From the NCBI GenBank assembly GCA_936450465.1, contig OW388294.1:72840622-72904621 (forward strand): a stretch of DNA of 64,000 bases, given 5' to 3'. Each line of letters opens with the position of its first letter. The first letter of the stretch is position 1. The DNA is from Gibbula magus. Its lineage: Eukaryota > Mollusca > Gastropoda > Trochida > Trochidae. Made by a program: the position numbers and the translations under genes. Below the pieces are notes generated by a model that saw only the letters and a program-made list of their open reading frames with translations, had not been told where the DNA came from and made no database searches. Positions 34,230 through 45,470 of this stretch are shown here, piece by piece.

Positions 34230-35262
34230 CTCTATATATGTAATCTGACCATCATAATTAAAAGAGTAATGACCTCACATTCCTGTACATTTATCTGAAC
34301 AGTTGTTAACAGGTTTCAACTTTATAAAAAAAAATTTAGATTGATGCAGTTCTATACAATAACATGTAATGTTTTTGGAATAGAGTTGATTAAGAACAAA
34401 AACGAAAACGAATTGCAATCTGACCTTATCTTATTCCACTAGGGGATGTTCTTATATACATTGTCGCTGCAGTCTGTCATCAAATTGTTCATCATGTTTC
34501 GTGTTTGTTTGGTTACGTTTGAAGAACACAGCATTGAGCTCGTTTACCAAACCTTTGTGTTCTACAGTAAATGTCTTGATGGAACATCGATGACTTTAAT
34601 AGTTAATATGTTGGTATGAACCTTACTGTTTACACTTGTTCATGTGTAATGTTTGTAAGGGAAATATCATCCATTACACATGCACATGTATAGTTATCAA
34701 TAAAAGAGATAATCACGTGCACTTAATGTGTTGCTAAACAGCTTGAAGCTAGTTGTGATCTAGCGTTTAGTATGGAAAAATAGGAACACATATTATAAAT
34801 ATTAGAGACGGAACCTATGTTTGCTAACAGATTACAGTCTGTTGATCTCTGGATCAATGTCTATTGAGATAGCTAGGAAATTTACACGATTATTGTACTG
34901 AGACACAATCTAATTTACCACTATTCACATATAGAGATATGCAGTATTATGATAATGGGAATTCTTTCACGTAATATGTCAACTGTAACTCTTGTTTAAT
35001 ATTGTATCTCTATTCTTAGGTTCGTACTCATTTGACTTACTATAACTGTCCAAAGCATCAGGCCTTAAATAGTGATGGTTGACAGGCATAAAATATTGAA
35101 ATTTAGATATTGCATGTTTAACTGTTTTATCGAGGAGAGAGTGATGGTTGACATGCATATACACATGTACTATCACAATTTAGATAATATGGCTTGTTTA
35201 ACAGTTTTACTAAGGACATCTATAATCATCCAATTACTACATCAGATAAAGATAATCGAATA

Positions 35263-35767
35263 CACTGAACATCAAACGAAACGTCACCACATTTTCAAAA
35301 GTGTAAAGAACGAAATACCGTTGCCAGAGAAAGTCGATTTCTGTTTTATAAGGACATGATTTGTAAAGAGGTGCCCGCAATTTCATATAGTATCATACTT
35401 TTATTGTTGTGTTTTTGTTTAAATACACTTGGGATTTTGAAATCGCTTATTTTTTGCCAGAATATTTGGCATTTACCTTTAAAAAGTCATAAAATGACGA
35501 AATTCAATTGATAAAATCGACATAAATGACCTTCTTGGACTTACATTTTTTGACGTTTCTTTACTGTTGGAAGTCATAAACAAGGCAAAAAAAGCCCTCG
35601 TTTTTCTTGTCTAGTGTGTTACTCAGAAATATGAACACATACTGTTTTGAAATTTCAGATTTGATTTAGTTGCTTTCTGAAGACATGATGTTTTTCTGTT
35701 TCAGGCATGTTTCTCATTTATTGATTGAATTATCTTCTGTATAGTGGCGTTTTTTGGCGACTGGATG
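35263..35767 (-). mobile_element. TIR element M1, copy 2 (505 bp), nested in R1
   Basis: Flanked by TA at 35261-35262 and 35768-35769. Its left end, CACTGAACATCAAACGAAAC, matches the inverted right end of the other M1 copies; the right end is more diverged. Comparison with R1 copy 1 at about 8840 (ataatggaacacatgtaat) shows the unoccupied site. No protein coding. Confidence 0.82.
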
Positions 35768-36523
35768 TACGTGTAATGGGTAACACAATTCCATACGATA
35801 ACATCTGACAAACCATGGAAGAAATGTTTTCATCAAATATTCAGGAAAGAAGATTGAGAACTTCAAAAATATATTTGATTTATAACTAGCAAAGAAATAT
35901 GTGATTATACGATGAAAATATTATCCATATTTGCACATAAGCAGTAGAAAGTCATATTTTCACTGTAGTGACTAACGTGTGGCGGGAATTACTTTTGATG
36001 ATTGTCTCCCTTTGAAATGAAATTATCTCCCTTGCTTTCCACGTCTGACGGTGAACGACGCTGTTGTGATGTTTCAGTCAATGAATGTTGACCTTTTGAG
36101 TTGTAAATGTTATATTCAATATTCCATAACATCCTGAATTTCATTTGTTGTTGATATGTTGCATAATCATTCTTTTATTCGTGAAAAACTTGGTGAGGCA
36201 AGAGGTATGTGACACACAATAACGAACGTCACCGACTGTATCACTTCGCGTTTGAAATAACGACAAAACTTCTTCAATGTTTTAGGCATCTTCACTTGAT
36301 TAGATGGTACCGTAAAATATTATTGGTCCTATATTTACATTTACAACATATCTATTTTTGTAAAATATTATCCTGTTTTATATAGACTTATTTCAGTCGA
36401 ATTATTTTCTCACTGCATTTACCGTGAACTATAGCGGGGAGTTGTTAGGATTAGGCCTACGACAAGACCGTTCTAACCTTTCAATAGTCGCGTTTTATTT
36501 GTTTTTATGCAGATTAAAGTTGT

Positions 36524-36666
36524 ATAATAAATAGAGACTATTTCATTTTTTTTGCCGAATATCATCTCTATCTCATCTCGTAGAGTGAGAAAGTGACATT
36601 TTCACTCCACTCGATGAGATAGAAATGATATTCGGCATAAACAATGAAATAGTCTCTATTTATTAT
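36524..36666. repeat. Fold-back palindrome FB-C (143 bp)
   Basis: ATAATAAATAGAGACTATTT at 36524 pairs with AAATAGTCTCTATTTATTAT ending 36666; GCCGAATATCAT and ATGATATTCGGC are the inner arms; the centre is AGTGAGAAAGTGACATTTTCACT. It resembles FB-A in layout (tctatctcat...atgagata) and may be a distant relative. Confidence 0.9.
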
Positions 36667-36990
36667 CAGAGTTATCAGACTGCATATAATTGATTGTATT
36701 ATATGTGATAAATGAAATAAGCAGGAAAACATGTTCTACTCTTAATGTACTTACACAAAGTTGAACGTAAACTGTGATCTAAACATAAATATTCAATATC
36801 AAAATTAGTGTTTATCAAGTCTGCATATTTAATATATTTGCATATTTAATAGTTGCATATTTGTATTCAGACAAACTAAAGTGTGGAGGAATTATTTCCG
36901 TATATCACTAATATCATGTAACATAAAATCCTTCTAAGGAAGAACCAAAAACTCGATCTTGGCTGACACTTACAATAAAACCATGACAAG

Positions 36991-38790
36991 ATGATGTCTG
37001 GTTGTAAACTATCATTCCTGTAGGGAGAAAAAACGTCATTTTGGTTATAACCTGCAATGAAAACTGCAAGCATCAACGTGATAATGAAATATGAATTTAT
37101 TTATGCATATGTACTGGTGTGTTACATCCACGGTGTAGACACAATGCATTTTAGGTGAGGGAACGACCACCTCAGCAATATAAAACAGAAATGACACAGT
37201 CCTTGCCCGTACACCTTTACGCCCGCCAACTGCAGCAGTCAACCAATCGGCCTGTAACGGATTTACTTTGCATCCTCGCCTCATCGGAATAGCAGCGCCT
37301 ACATTAACACAGTCATATCATAATTATGGTGCAGTAGAGACGCTATATTCGCGGGAGAGGATCGCAATCTGATTGCAGGAATAAGGCTCGACCGTGCTCC
37401 GACACGATTGCAGGAATACTGCAATTTAACTCTCATGACTCTCATTTCTACTGTTTCTACAAAGAATGCAATATGTGTAATCCAAAGATGTGACAGTGAT
37501 TCTCTATGCAATAGTACATCACAATTTATACTCAACAATGTACATGGTACATGCATAATTATGGTTACATTAACAGTCATAAGTTCTGCAAGGTGTTTGT
37601 TATGTGAGTGTGAAATATCTACACCAGGTCAAGTAAGGTAAGTCGTTCACGGAATCTGCGTAAGTCAGAGTTGGACAATGTCAGACCGACTCAATACCCA
37701 AACTGAAGTGTGACTTAAATCCACCCGGACAGTGTATTAAAATAACTAAACATATGGTCAGACAGAAAGAAAAGACAAGTGAATAAGGAGCAATCAACAT
37801 AGTTTATTACAGAATAAACAACTAATTAAACAATACCACGGAAGAAGACTTACTGACAGAGTGTTAAAATAGGGAAATCACACTACGGCACACACTATCT
37901 CCAGTAAAGCCTAAAAGCTAAATATCCCACACAGTTGGTGGTAAGTCACTTCGATAGGTTTAAGTAATATTACTAAGATATTTATCAGTAAAGCCCAAAA
38001 CAGAAATTGGGTCAAACAGTAGTCCCACAGTTCCCCCAGTCTTGATCCCCCAGGTAACTAATGGCTGACAGAAACCCAGCTCTATAATTAACAGGAGTGC
38101 GGACCTCATAGAGGACAACATAACACTACGCTCTATGGACAGGCAAAAACGTCAGAGACAACAAACCTTGTGATCTATTAAGATTAGTCCTAGCGCGTTA
38201 ACTATGTACATAAAAGAATGGAGAATTTATGGATAAATCTCAATCTCTCTCCTCCATATATGTTTATAAAGCATCAGTATTAAAACAGAATAATGGTATG
38301 ATGTACGGTAAACAGTACCCGAATTGTTATCCGTTTCCGTGTAACTGTGGCAAAATACAACGACATGTTAAATATAGATTGCATGAAACTTGACATAATG
38401 CATAACAAAACTGTACAAATAGTAATGGCATGCAATACTTTTGCCTTTTGAGGAGAGGCGGGGAAAAGAACACTAAACGTAGAGCACAGCGTGACAAATA
38501 TATTAAGGAGATCAACTGCCAACCATATACTTATTTTGACCCCCATACATATTTACACTTGTTCAGATGAAGTCACCTGCTGGTCCGAAAACGTTTAAAC
38601 ATGTAAGCATATAACACGCTTCCTGTTGTCAGGGAATGTCCCTGCCTTCTCCTCTGAGATCATGTTTTATTAAATTGGGATTACAAATTTTCATATATAT
38701 ATTGAAATAATTATGAAATAAATCGAAGTTCTATGTTCAATGCACTTAACTTCAGCTTACTGTAAGTTGACGTCACTCGCACAACACCAA
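36991..38790. other. Unclassified intergenic sequence
   Basis: Holds a less AT-rich patch (37180-37400) and a block at 37620-38280 with a different base mix and a tttattacagaataaa word. The latter might be a solo LTR or other retroelement end, but no termini or repeats were found to support this. Confidence 0.35.
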
Positions 38791-38933
38791 AGGGGCTTGT
38801 GTTGCTTATGACATTACGTCCTAAGTCAAAAACTTCGTCGTCTGACAGCTGGCTACATTTATTAATATGTAGGTAGCTGTCAGACGACGAAGTTTTGACT
38901 TAGTACGTAATGTTATAGGCAACACAAGCCCCT
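38791..38933. repeat. Fold-back palindrome FB-D (143 bp)
   Basis: AGGGGCTTGTGTTGC at 38791 pairs with GCAACACAAGCCCCT ending 38933. ACGTCCTAAGTCAAAA.CTTC pairs with the inverse arm, and CGTCGTCTGACAGCT with AGCTGTCAGACGACG. The loop is about 30 bp around tttattaatatg. Near-perfect long arms suggest recent origin. Confidence 0.92.
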
Positions 38934-39168
38934 GTGCAACACACAGACTATTCCAATTGATTCAATCACAATTTCAAATTATTACCTACCAGGGCAATCA
39001 TATTGGGGTTAACATTTTTCATACGATGCCCTAGTGCAAAATATCAATTGTCATGGTGACGTCATAAACAATGCTATGACGGCACGCTTCGTCTATGACT
39101 TTACGTTCTAAATGCGGCGACGACGGGTCGCCAGGCTATGGTTTAACGTAGATTTTAGCGTATGTTCA

Positions 39169-39174
39169 TTTATT
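39169..39174 (-). terminator. Candidate polyadenylation signal of the GT31 gene
   Basis: AATAAA on the - strand (TTTATT on +) about 190 bp after the stop codon. No other canonical signal is closer. Weak on its own in AT-rich DNA. Confidence 0.4.
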
Positions 39175-39362
39175 TCACGACTTAGGTAATAAACATAATA
39201 TCATATTCGTGTCCATGTCATACTATGATAACGACACTCGTGCCTGAATATCGGTATATCCCTCGTTCTCGGTCGGGAAAATATAATAATAAGGCACTCA
39301 TGTCGTAAACATATTATGACATAGACACTAACATAATATCCTATGTATTTTTTGCATCCTGT

Positions 39363-40400
39363 TCATACCCCCGAAATAACGGCATGTTGCCACATGTCAT
39401 ATGCATTCATTACACACACGTTATCCTCATTCAGGATGAATATGGAGCTCTGTAATCTGAGTAAGATATCCGACTTAGAACTATTTTCCGTGCACAAAAA
39501 TATGCTTTCTGTAATGTCTACAATTTTGATCTGAGCTTTCATTCCAAGTATACCTGTCACAAACACGTCGTCCATATTGATGTACCGCACATCACGTGAC
39601 AGATGATAAACCTTTTTGAACACTTCCGGTGTGCTTATATAACCTAAGCCAGGGCAATATACCGGAAGGATATCAAATGGATACATTTCAAAAGGTATAT
39701 AATACTTATCTGTCGGTTTCCTGAAGGGGGTTTTACTGTGCAGTTTTCTACAATGAAACATGATGCCAATGGTATTGGAAGCAATATATGAGACGAGGTT
39801 AAATATATTGACGAAAACATCATCGTCTACTTTCACAATCACTTGTACATGGGGACAGTAGTGTATAACCCAGTGCATCAACATCACATGCTTGAGGGTC
39901 ATATTTGCATAACTGTCAATGAAATTTCCTTGAACAATGTCTCCATATTGTTCTGATTCGAAGTCGACATGTTCTTGAACTTCATCATTCTGGACACGGG
40001 CTAGCATGAAGACAGTAGAAATACTCACATTATGGATGCGGTTCAAGCTTCCAAAGGTCTTGCGAATTGTTTGGCGTTTTAAGAAATATTTTGGACAAGA
40101 ATGTATTACAATTAAGATTGTCGATGATTTGTTTTCACATTTTCTGCTGTTGTGTAAGTATTCATATTGATGTAGATTAAAGAATTTGTCTCTCTTTATA
40201 TGAAAAAACTCCGCAACAGCAGTTGATATATTTTTGTCAGGAAATCTGTCAATCTGTGAATTATTAAGCTTTGCTAGTAGAGACCAAGTCGTCAGTATGG
40301 TAACCACCAGTATCCCAAATACTGCCTTCCTGCATCTCCACAGATTCCAAAGACCTCCTTTGATCGTGTCAATCAATTCCCCATTTTCAACTTCCATCAT
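39363..40400 (-). CDS. Beta-1,3-galactosyl/N-acetylglucosaminyltransferase, GT31 family
   Basis: An intact 345-codon frame for a Golgi type II membrane enzyme that adds Gal or GlcNAc in beta-1,3 linkage to glycans; the exact donor and acceptor cannot be read. Residues 26-43 form the single membrane anchor after a short basic cytosolic tail. Family signatures in order: RQTIRKTFG (109-117), KVDDDVFVN (190-198) with the metal-binding DxD, YCPGLGYIS (248-256) and MDDVFVTG (276-283, normally E/DDVxxG). Potential N-glycosylation sites are N57, N90, N124, N166 and N306. The length is near the usual 330-400. Coding in one exon is common for this family. Two Met codons open the frame; the first is taken. 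A CAG acceptor 11 bp upstream suggests a 5' UTR intron. Confidence 0.9.
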   Translation of the reverse strand: MMEVENGELIDTIKGGLWNLWRCRKAVFGILVVTILTTWSLLAKLNNSQIDRFPDKNISTAVAEFFHIKRDKFFNLHQYEYLHNSRKCENKSSTILIVIHSCPKYFLKRQTIRKTFGSLNRIHNVSISTVFMLARVQNDEVQEHVDFESEQYGDIVQGNFIDSYANMTLKHVMLMHWVIHYCPHVQVIVKVDDDVFVNIFNLVSYIASNTIGIMFHCRKLHSKTPFRKPTDKYYIPFEMYPFDILPVYCPGLGYISTPEVFKKVYHLSRDVRYINMDDVFVTGILGMKAQIKIVDITESIFLCTENSSKSDILLRLQSSIFILNEDNVCVMNAYDMWQHAVISGV

Positions 40401-40410
40401 TGGCAGTTAA

Positions 40411-40435
40411 CCTGTAGATAGAATTGTGTAAAATG
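40411..40435 (-). promoter_or_regulatory. Probable 3' splice site upstream of GT31 ATG
   Basis: On the - strand the sequence ttttacacaattctatctacag ends 11 bp before the ATG at 40400. The tract is moderately pyrimidine-rich. This would make the whole CDS the last exon with a non-coding exon further upstream. Inference. Confidence 0.4.
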
Positions 40436-41780
40436 TACATTTGGAAGATAGCATACACTGTACATAGAAACGTTATTCAAACAAAACTTCCAAAACAAGA
40501 GACTTCGTGTGTATAGCCCACTCATATTAATATTGGTCAGTCATAAAGCTTCAAATTAGTACTAGGCACAGCAAAGTGCAGTCCGTCATATGAACATACC
40601 GAGTGTATACCTGAAATTTCAGAGATAAATTTCAAAGGGACAGTATTAAAAATTAATACATGATAACATGTTTATATCATTACTAAGAAGATTATATATA
40701 TTGTTATTCAAACTAATGAATCGCAAATAATTCTAATGAAAATGCATTTTCCTTTAAATAATACAAAGTTTAGTTGTTTTTGGTTCACAAAAGTTTAATT
40801 TACGGTCACTAGTAATCGAAGTCTAACTTGTGACAATGAAAGGAGAAGTTTGTAACCAGCGACCGCATGGAGTTAGCTCCCTTATCTTCTCGAACCTTCA
40901 TCAAGTTTCTACCAGCTTCCGGTCTGGATAAGACCTTCTGTAAACAATGTTATTAAACGCTACGGAAACTTTTGTCAGTTTCTTTCTAGAAGACAGTTTG
41001 GATATAATTTACTGCTGTTTTGATAAAATGACTTTTATTCTGCACTTGGATTCTATACTTTGGACACTGTATGATTGCATTTTGGATATCTGTCAACTGA
41101 CTGACTTATCAACATCATTCGTATACCTCACATATCAAGACTTCTGGCGACCTCGCTATATCATAAACATTTGTAGAGCTGTATTAGTATATGTGTGACC
41201 CTATTATATCTATATGTTATCTCATTTGAAACTAACTCTGTATTGTTATTCTGATGATTATCAGCTTTAGTGAATACAATTTGAATAAATGCTGCAATAA
41301 ACTGATGGTTAAGATCAAGTCCAAACATATTGTATAGTAGATCCACCTCATTTCCAGCTTTTTGACAGCTAATCAATAAATATGATATGGTTTATCAGCT
41401 TCAACCCACTCACGTGACATCCATATTTATGTAAGCAGGTAACATCACCAATCTGACATATCGTCACGTGACCTTAAACACGTGATCTCTTCTGCTGCAA
41501 TCAATTTGAAATGTAAAACATACTGTTAATTCCCTGGAACAACGGGGTATTATGACCCAGGGCAGTCAAGCTTACATTAGCACTTTCGTAGTTAACTGCT
41601 CTGTATTTGTTTCCACAAACAATAATTCTTGATTATTTTCAAACTCAGCATACCAATGTAGATCGCAGCCGAGCCTAAGTGTTTTAAAATTAGAATTAGC
41701 CTTAGAATTTTTGTCAGGCATTCCAAGAGTGTAGGGAATTTAAAGCAGCCAGACTCCTAATGATTGAAGATGAGACATTA
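40436..41780. other. Intergenic sequence between GT31 gene and BIR exon
   Basis: AT-rich. No promoter motif, RNA or coding exon can be supported. A short 83-codon frame (40947-41198) lacks features. Confidence 0.4.
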
Positions 41781-41799
41781 ACTCTATTCAGAACCCTCA

Positions 41800-42078
41800 T
41801 TGCATTTGGATCTTGTTCAGACTGTCGTAACTGATTGCTGTGCATTAAAACCTAAGTGTGAGTGGGTTTTGTTTGAGGAAAGACTGGATTCGTTTGAGAA
41901 CTGGCGGATTCAGATGATGCAGAGTGATAAAGATATGGCTCACGCTGGACGTGTTAATCAGAGAAGCGAGATTTGTTTCAGAGGTGATGTTCGTCTCAGT
42001 GATTGGAGAAGTTCTGATCAACGGGTGGCATATAACAAATGGTCTCGCGACTGTAAATATCTATGTATGGAGGGGTGA
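41800..42078 (+). pseudogene. Decayed BIR (inhibitor-of-apoptosis repeat) exon
   Basis: BIR domains bind zinc and caspases or related partners in IAP proteins. In this 92-codon frame, residues from about 22 follow the BIR pattern: CEWVLFEERLDSFENW (start helix), MAHAG (the LAxAGF position), ICFRG (normally CxxC), VRLSDWRSSDQ (the LxxWxxxD position), then NKWSRDCKYL. The first and last zinc cysteines are present. The second cysteine is Gly/Asp (FRGD) and the histidine position is Tyr-Asn. Two or three residues are missing before the first Cys. A CAG after a T-rich tract at about 41806-41820 could be a splice acceptor in frame. A stop follows at 42076. There is no RING or second BIR nearby. It is probably a dead exon; a divergent non-zinc BIR is possible. 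Confidence 0.6.
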
Positions 42079-44820
42079 TAATAACTGGATAAGTAAGGGA
42101 CAACTATTTCTCAAATCATATGAATGGTCAACATTAATTCAAACCAGCTACAAATTCTAAAATTTGATTTTTAATGGAACATGAATGAATATATATGTTA
42201 TACCATGTTTTCACTTTGTATTACAGGACATGTAGCATGACTGTAAGGAGTTAGCTTTTGGTTTGTCTAGATTATTCGTCAAATTGGTCATAGATAACCA
42301 TGCCAACATAGCAGGAATACCTCAATGGGCTCTATCATTATCCAAAACATTCTGGGAGTTAAACAAGATCTAAGAAATTGTATGAATCTGTGAAAGTTGA
42401 TGGTCACTTTAAGTTAGGTTTAACATCCCGTCAAGAAATGATTGAAAGGGTGAAAGGATGAATAATAATGCATATGTTGTTGAATGATATGGTTTCATTC
42501 TCAAAATGTTTTATTTTGAGACAGGCGGTTGCATTTTGGCCCTGGAAAAAACTTGTATAAGAACAATTTTATGTGTTTTAGCAATAACAGGAACAAGGCG
42601 ACATGGTCACCACCATCCGTTTTCTTATGGAACATTTAGCGCCACGAGTAAGGCGACTGTCCTTCAGTTTACTGTTGCACAATCTAGTTTGAAGTGGACG
42701 TAATGTTATACGTCCTCTAAATTAACGTTTAACATTACATCTAGGTTTAACAAGATAGACCATTGCACTACACACACGAAAATGTGCCATCGTAATCATT
42801 GGTTCCATCTGCGTACACGGGAACATTGTCAGAGCATTGTTTTCAACCCCATACTGGAGTGTTGTCGTCTTGAGGGCATGTCCAAAGTGACAAGTGGCCG
42901 ATACTTATTTAGGGAACAGCATGTACAAGTAGTGGATCGACATTGAAAGTCTGTGATTGGTTCAAAAATGTGTATGCTGATTGGTTAGACATTATAATAT
43001 CAGGTTTACACTGACTTTCATACAAGGCAGTTGTTAGGCAATCAGCCATTTCATTATTATATTATAATATGACGAATATATGTGTGAAGAAAGACTGATG
43101 TGTGTCAATCAATGGATTTAACTCCTTCTACCTCACGCAGGAAAATTACGGTTCCAACAATACTTACACTATGTTTATGTCAATATGTTCAATTAATTTT
43201 GTCTCTCTCAGCAGTGAGGTCAATTCTAACTGACCTAGTAACGAAATCACACTCAGCTAAGGCTGTAGTCTGTTATCTGAGCATAAGCGGTTAACAACAG
43301 TGTTGGCAATAAACAATGTGTGGTGGTTGGTAGGGACATAGAATGGCTTTAACTTCTTGAATAAGGTATGAATAGAACTAAGGCTCATAACTGACATAAG
43401 AAAGGTTGTATAAACACAGTAAACCCAGTGTTAGACCTACATGTACACCTGATATGTGATGATGTGCCAATCTAAGGATAAATTGATTGAATTAAACACT
43501 AACGACTTAAAGATATTTTATGACTAGTTTTTTTAACGAAAAAGTATTCAAGTTGAACTTTTAAGAAATTACGACTGAAGTTCCAATGGTACTGCTTATT
43601 ATTATTATATAGTTATTGACTTTCACATATCAAAACATATTTTATCATGCAAGATATGGAAGTTACTAGTTCTTAAACTTCCATCCTCTATTTCAACAAT
43701 TATTGACAATTAATGACAAAAAGTTATAATCATACGATCTTGGAAATAATCTGAGATCTTTATGAGTTCAGATTGTTAATCAAACACATCTATTTGACTT
43801 AAAGGTAACACTACAAGAACACAGACGGGGCTCGTCAGTAAGCAACTTTAATTATTTTACAAACACACTGAATGAAGGGATCATTTCGTGTTTCAAACTG
43901 TATTTATAATTTATTTATAGAAAAAATCAATAAAAAATTAATTACATTCATTTTAATTAAAAGCTCATTAATCATACTCTTCAAATTCATTGATTAGCTG
44001 TAAAAAAGGTTTTATGGAGGTGGTTATACAACAATGGAACTCGATTCAATAAACTCGGTTTTCAACATACTCAGTTCATTAAGAGAAAATTGAGGAACTC
44101 ATCTACCATTCCATGCCACCGGGATATATTAATCGGTAGTACTTCTGAATACTGAAATGCATGTACCATGAGTGAACATGTACTACTCTGCTTAACCCCA
44201 GGTAACTCTTCGCACTTCTGTCACAATAACAGTTAACGGATATTTACTTAACCATTTTATACATTGTAAACAGTTCATGTGTCAGTGAGTTGGTATTTTT
44301 GTGTATGTAGATGCATATTGTTTTCTTCTACTATTTAGATAGGGATATTTTTGGAAATTTGGAAATTAAAACACCACCACAACTCAATTATGAACCTTTT
44401 TCGCAGCCACCTACCCAACTCGATAGACGAGTTTATAGTTCCAGTTTACCTATAGGGGTTGCCCAAATTAATATTCTGTTTCAGTGTCTCAATTATGGAT
44501 ATATTTTAATTGGTGTCAGTAATTGGGAGATAACCATGAATAAAATATGTTAAATCATTAAATGTGACAGTGATATTCATATTCAAATCACCTCATTTTG
44601 ACAGTGTGTAAACATATAACATCTATATCAGATAACACATTGGTGTCCCTCTTATTTTGATTATAGATTTTAGAGTTGTGAAGAGATTTACACATTGATC
44701 TGGTCGAATTTATATTTTCAAGTTCATGGATGAATTTGAAATGAATTCTTTATATATAATATGTAAACTATTTTGATGATTCAACATTTTGTTTCCAAGA
44801 TTACATATACATATGAATCA
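42079..44820. other. No recognisable gene
   Basis: About 2.7 kb of AT-rich sequence. Frames at 42506-42703 and 44311-44553 have no identifiable domain. No TIRs or LTRs found. Confidence 0.4.
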
Positions 44821-44829
44821 AACTTCTTT

Positions 44830-45470
44830 TAAATGAAGATAAACAAATAATGGCGAAACAAATAGTTTGAACAATTTCTATAAAGCTAAACCCCATAGTG
44901 TAGCTTAAGTATATCTTATAAATGTTTTGGGATACGGGAAACGTGCATTATTAACAATTGTATCCAATATCATCCAGTTTCTCCAAAAATAGCATTGTTT
45001 TACAACATATATACCAACCCGAAGCACTCATTTTTCAAAAACTTGTTTGTACATATTCAATAGCCTGTTGTTAGTTTATTCCCGATATTTCGGAACTATA
45101 TGTTAAAATTGGAGATATTCGAATCGAATATTTTACAAGCTTTGTGAAAACGTAAATTTTTCAGCAAAATCAACACTGTTTCCGTTCCAGTACGTTTTCG
45201 CATGGCTAACGTTTCAAATGCTTTTGTCCATATCAATCTGGATGAAAATACGACACCAAGGCACTTGTAATAGGATACAGTTTTACGTGTTATTCTATTA
45301 TATGTCCATGTCCACGTGTGGATAATATACCTCAATTTCTGAAAACAATGATTTTGTATTTGTCTATTTTGACACTTACTTGTAATCCCCATTCAATACA
45401 ATACTCACATAAATCATTTTATTGCCGCTGCATGGCAAATGTAAAATCGTCAATACTACAGGCTGTATAC
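44830..45470 (-). pseudogene. Non-LTR retrotransposon (LINE) RT C-terminal fragment
   Basis: On the - strand, broken frames read in the order of a LINE pol region after the catalytic core: WGLQVSVK.DKYKIIVFRN, then YYKCLGVVFSSRLIWTKAFETLA, LRFHKACKIFDSNIS, ILTYSSEIWG and a cysteine-poor tail. These parallel the same region of the LINE at 51430-51840 (SKIIVFRQGD, YKYLGVHLSSSGSW, LFQIFDVKILPIL, SEVWG). Stops and shifts are frequent. The 5' part and 3' tail are absent. Confidence 0.7.

Larger units (their letters stand above)
34480..36990 (+). repeat. Dispersed repeat R1, copy 2 (with nested insertions)
   Basis: Parallel to 7662-9260: atatgttggtatgaacctta, gtgatctagcgttta, ctctggatcaatgtct, gcttaggttcgtactc-type words and the 69-bp unit follow in the same order. 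Two insertions separate blocks of homology: element M1 (35263-35767) and a segment of about 790 bp (about 35900-36690) that contains a palindrome. Confidence 0.78.

Noticed and set aside
37620..38280. Solo LTR
   Set aside because: Base mix and an AATAAA word hinted at it, but no TG...CA termini, target duplication or second copy was found.
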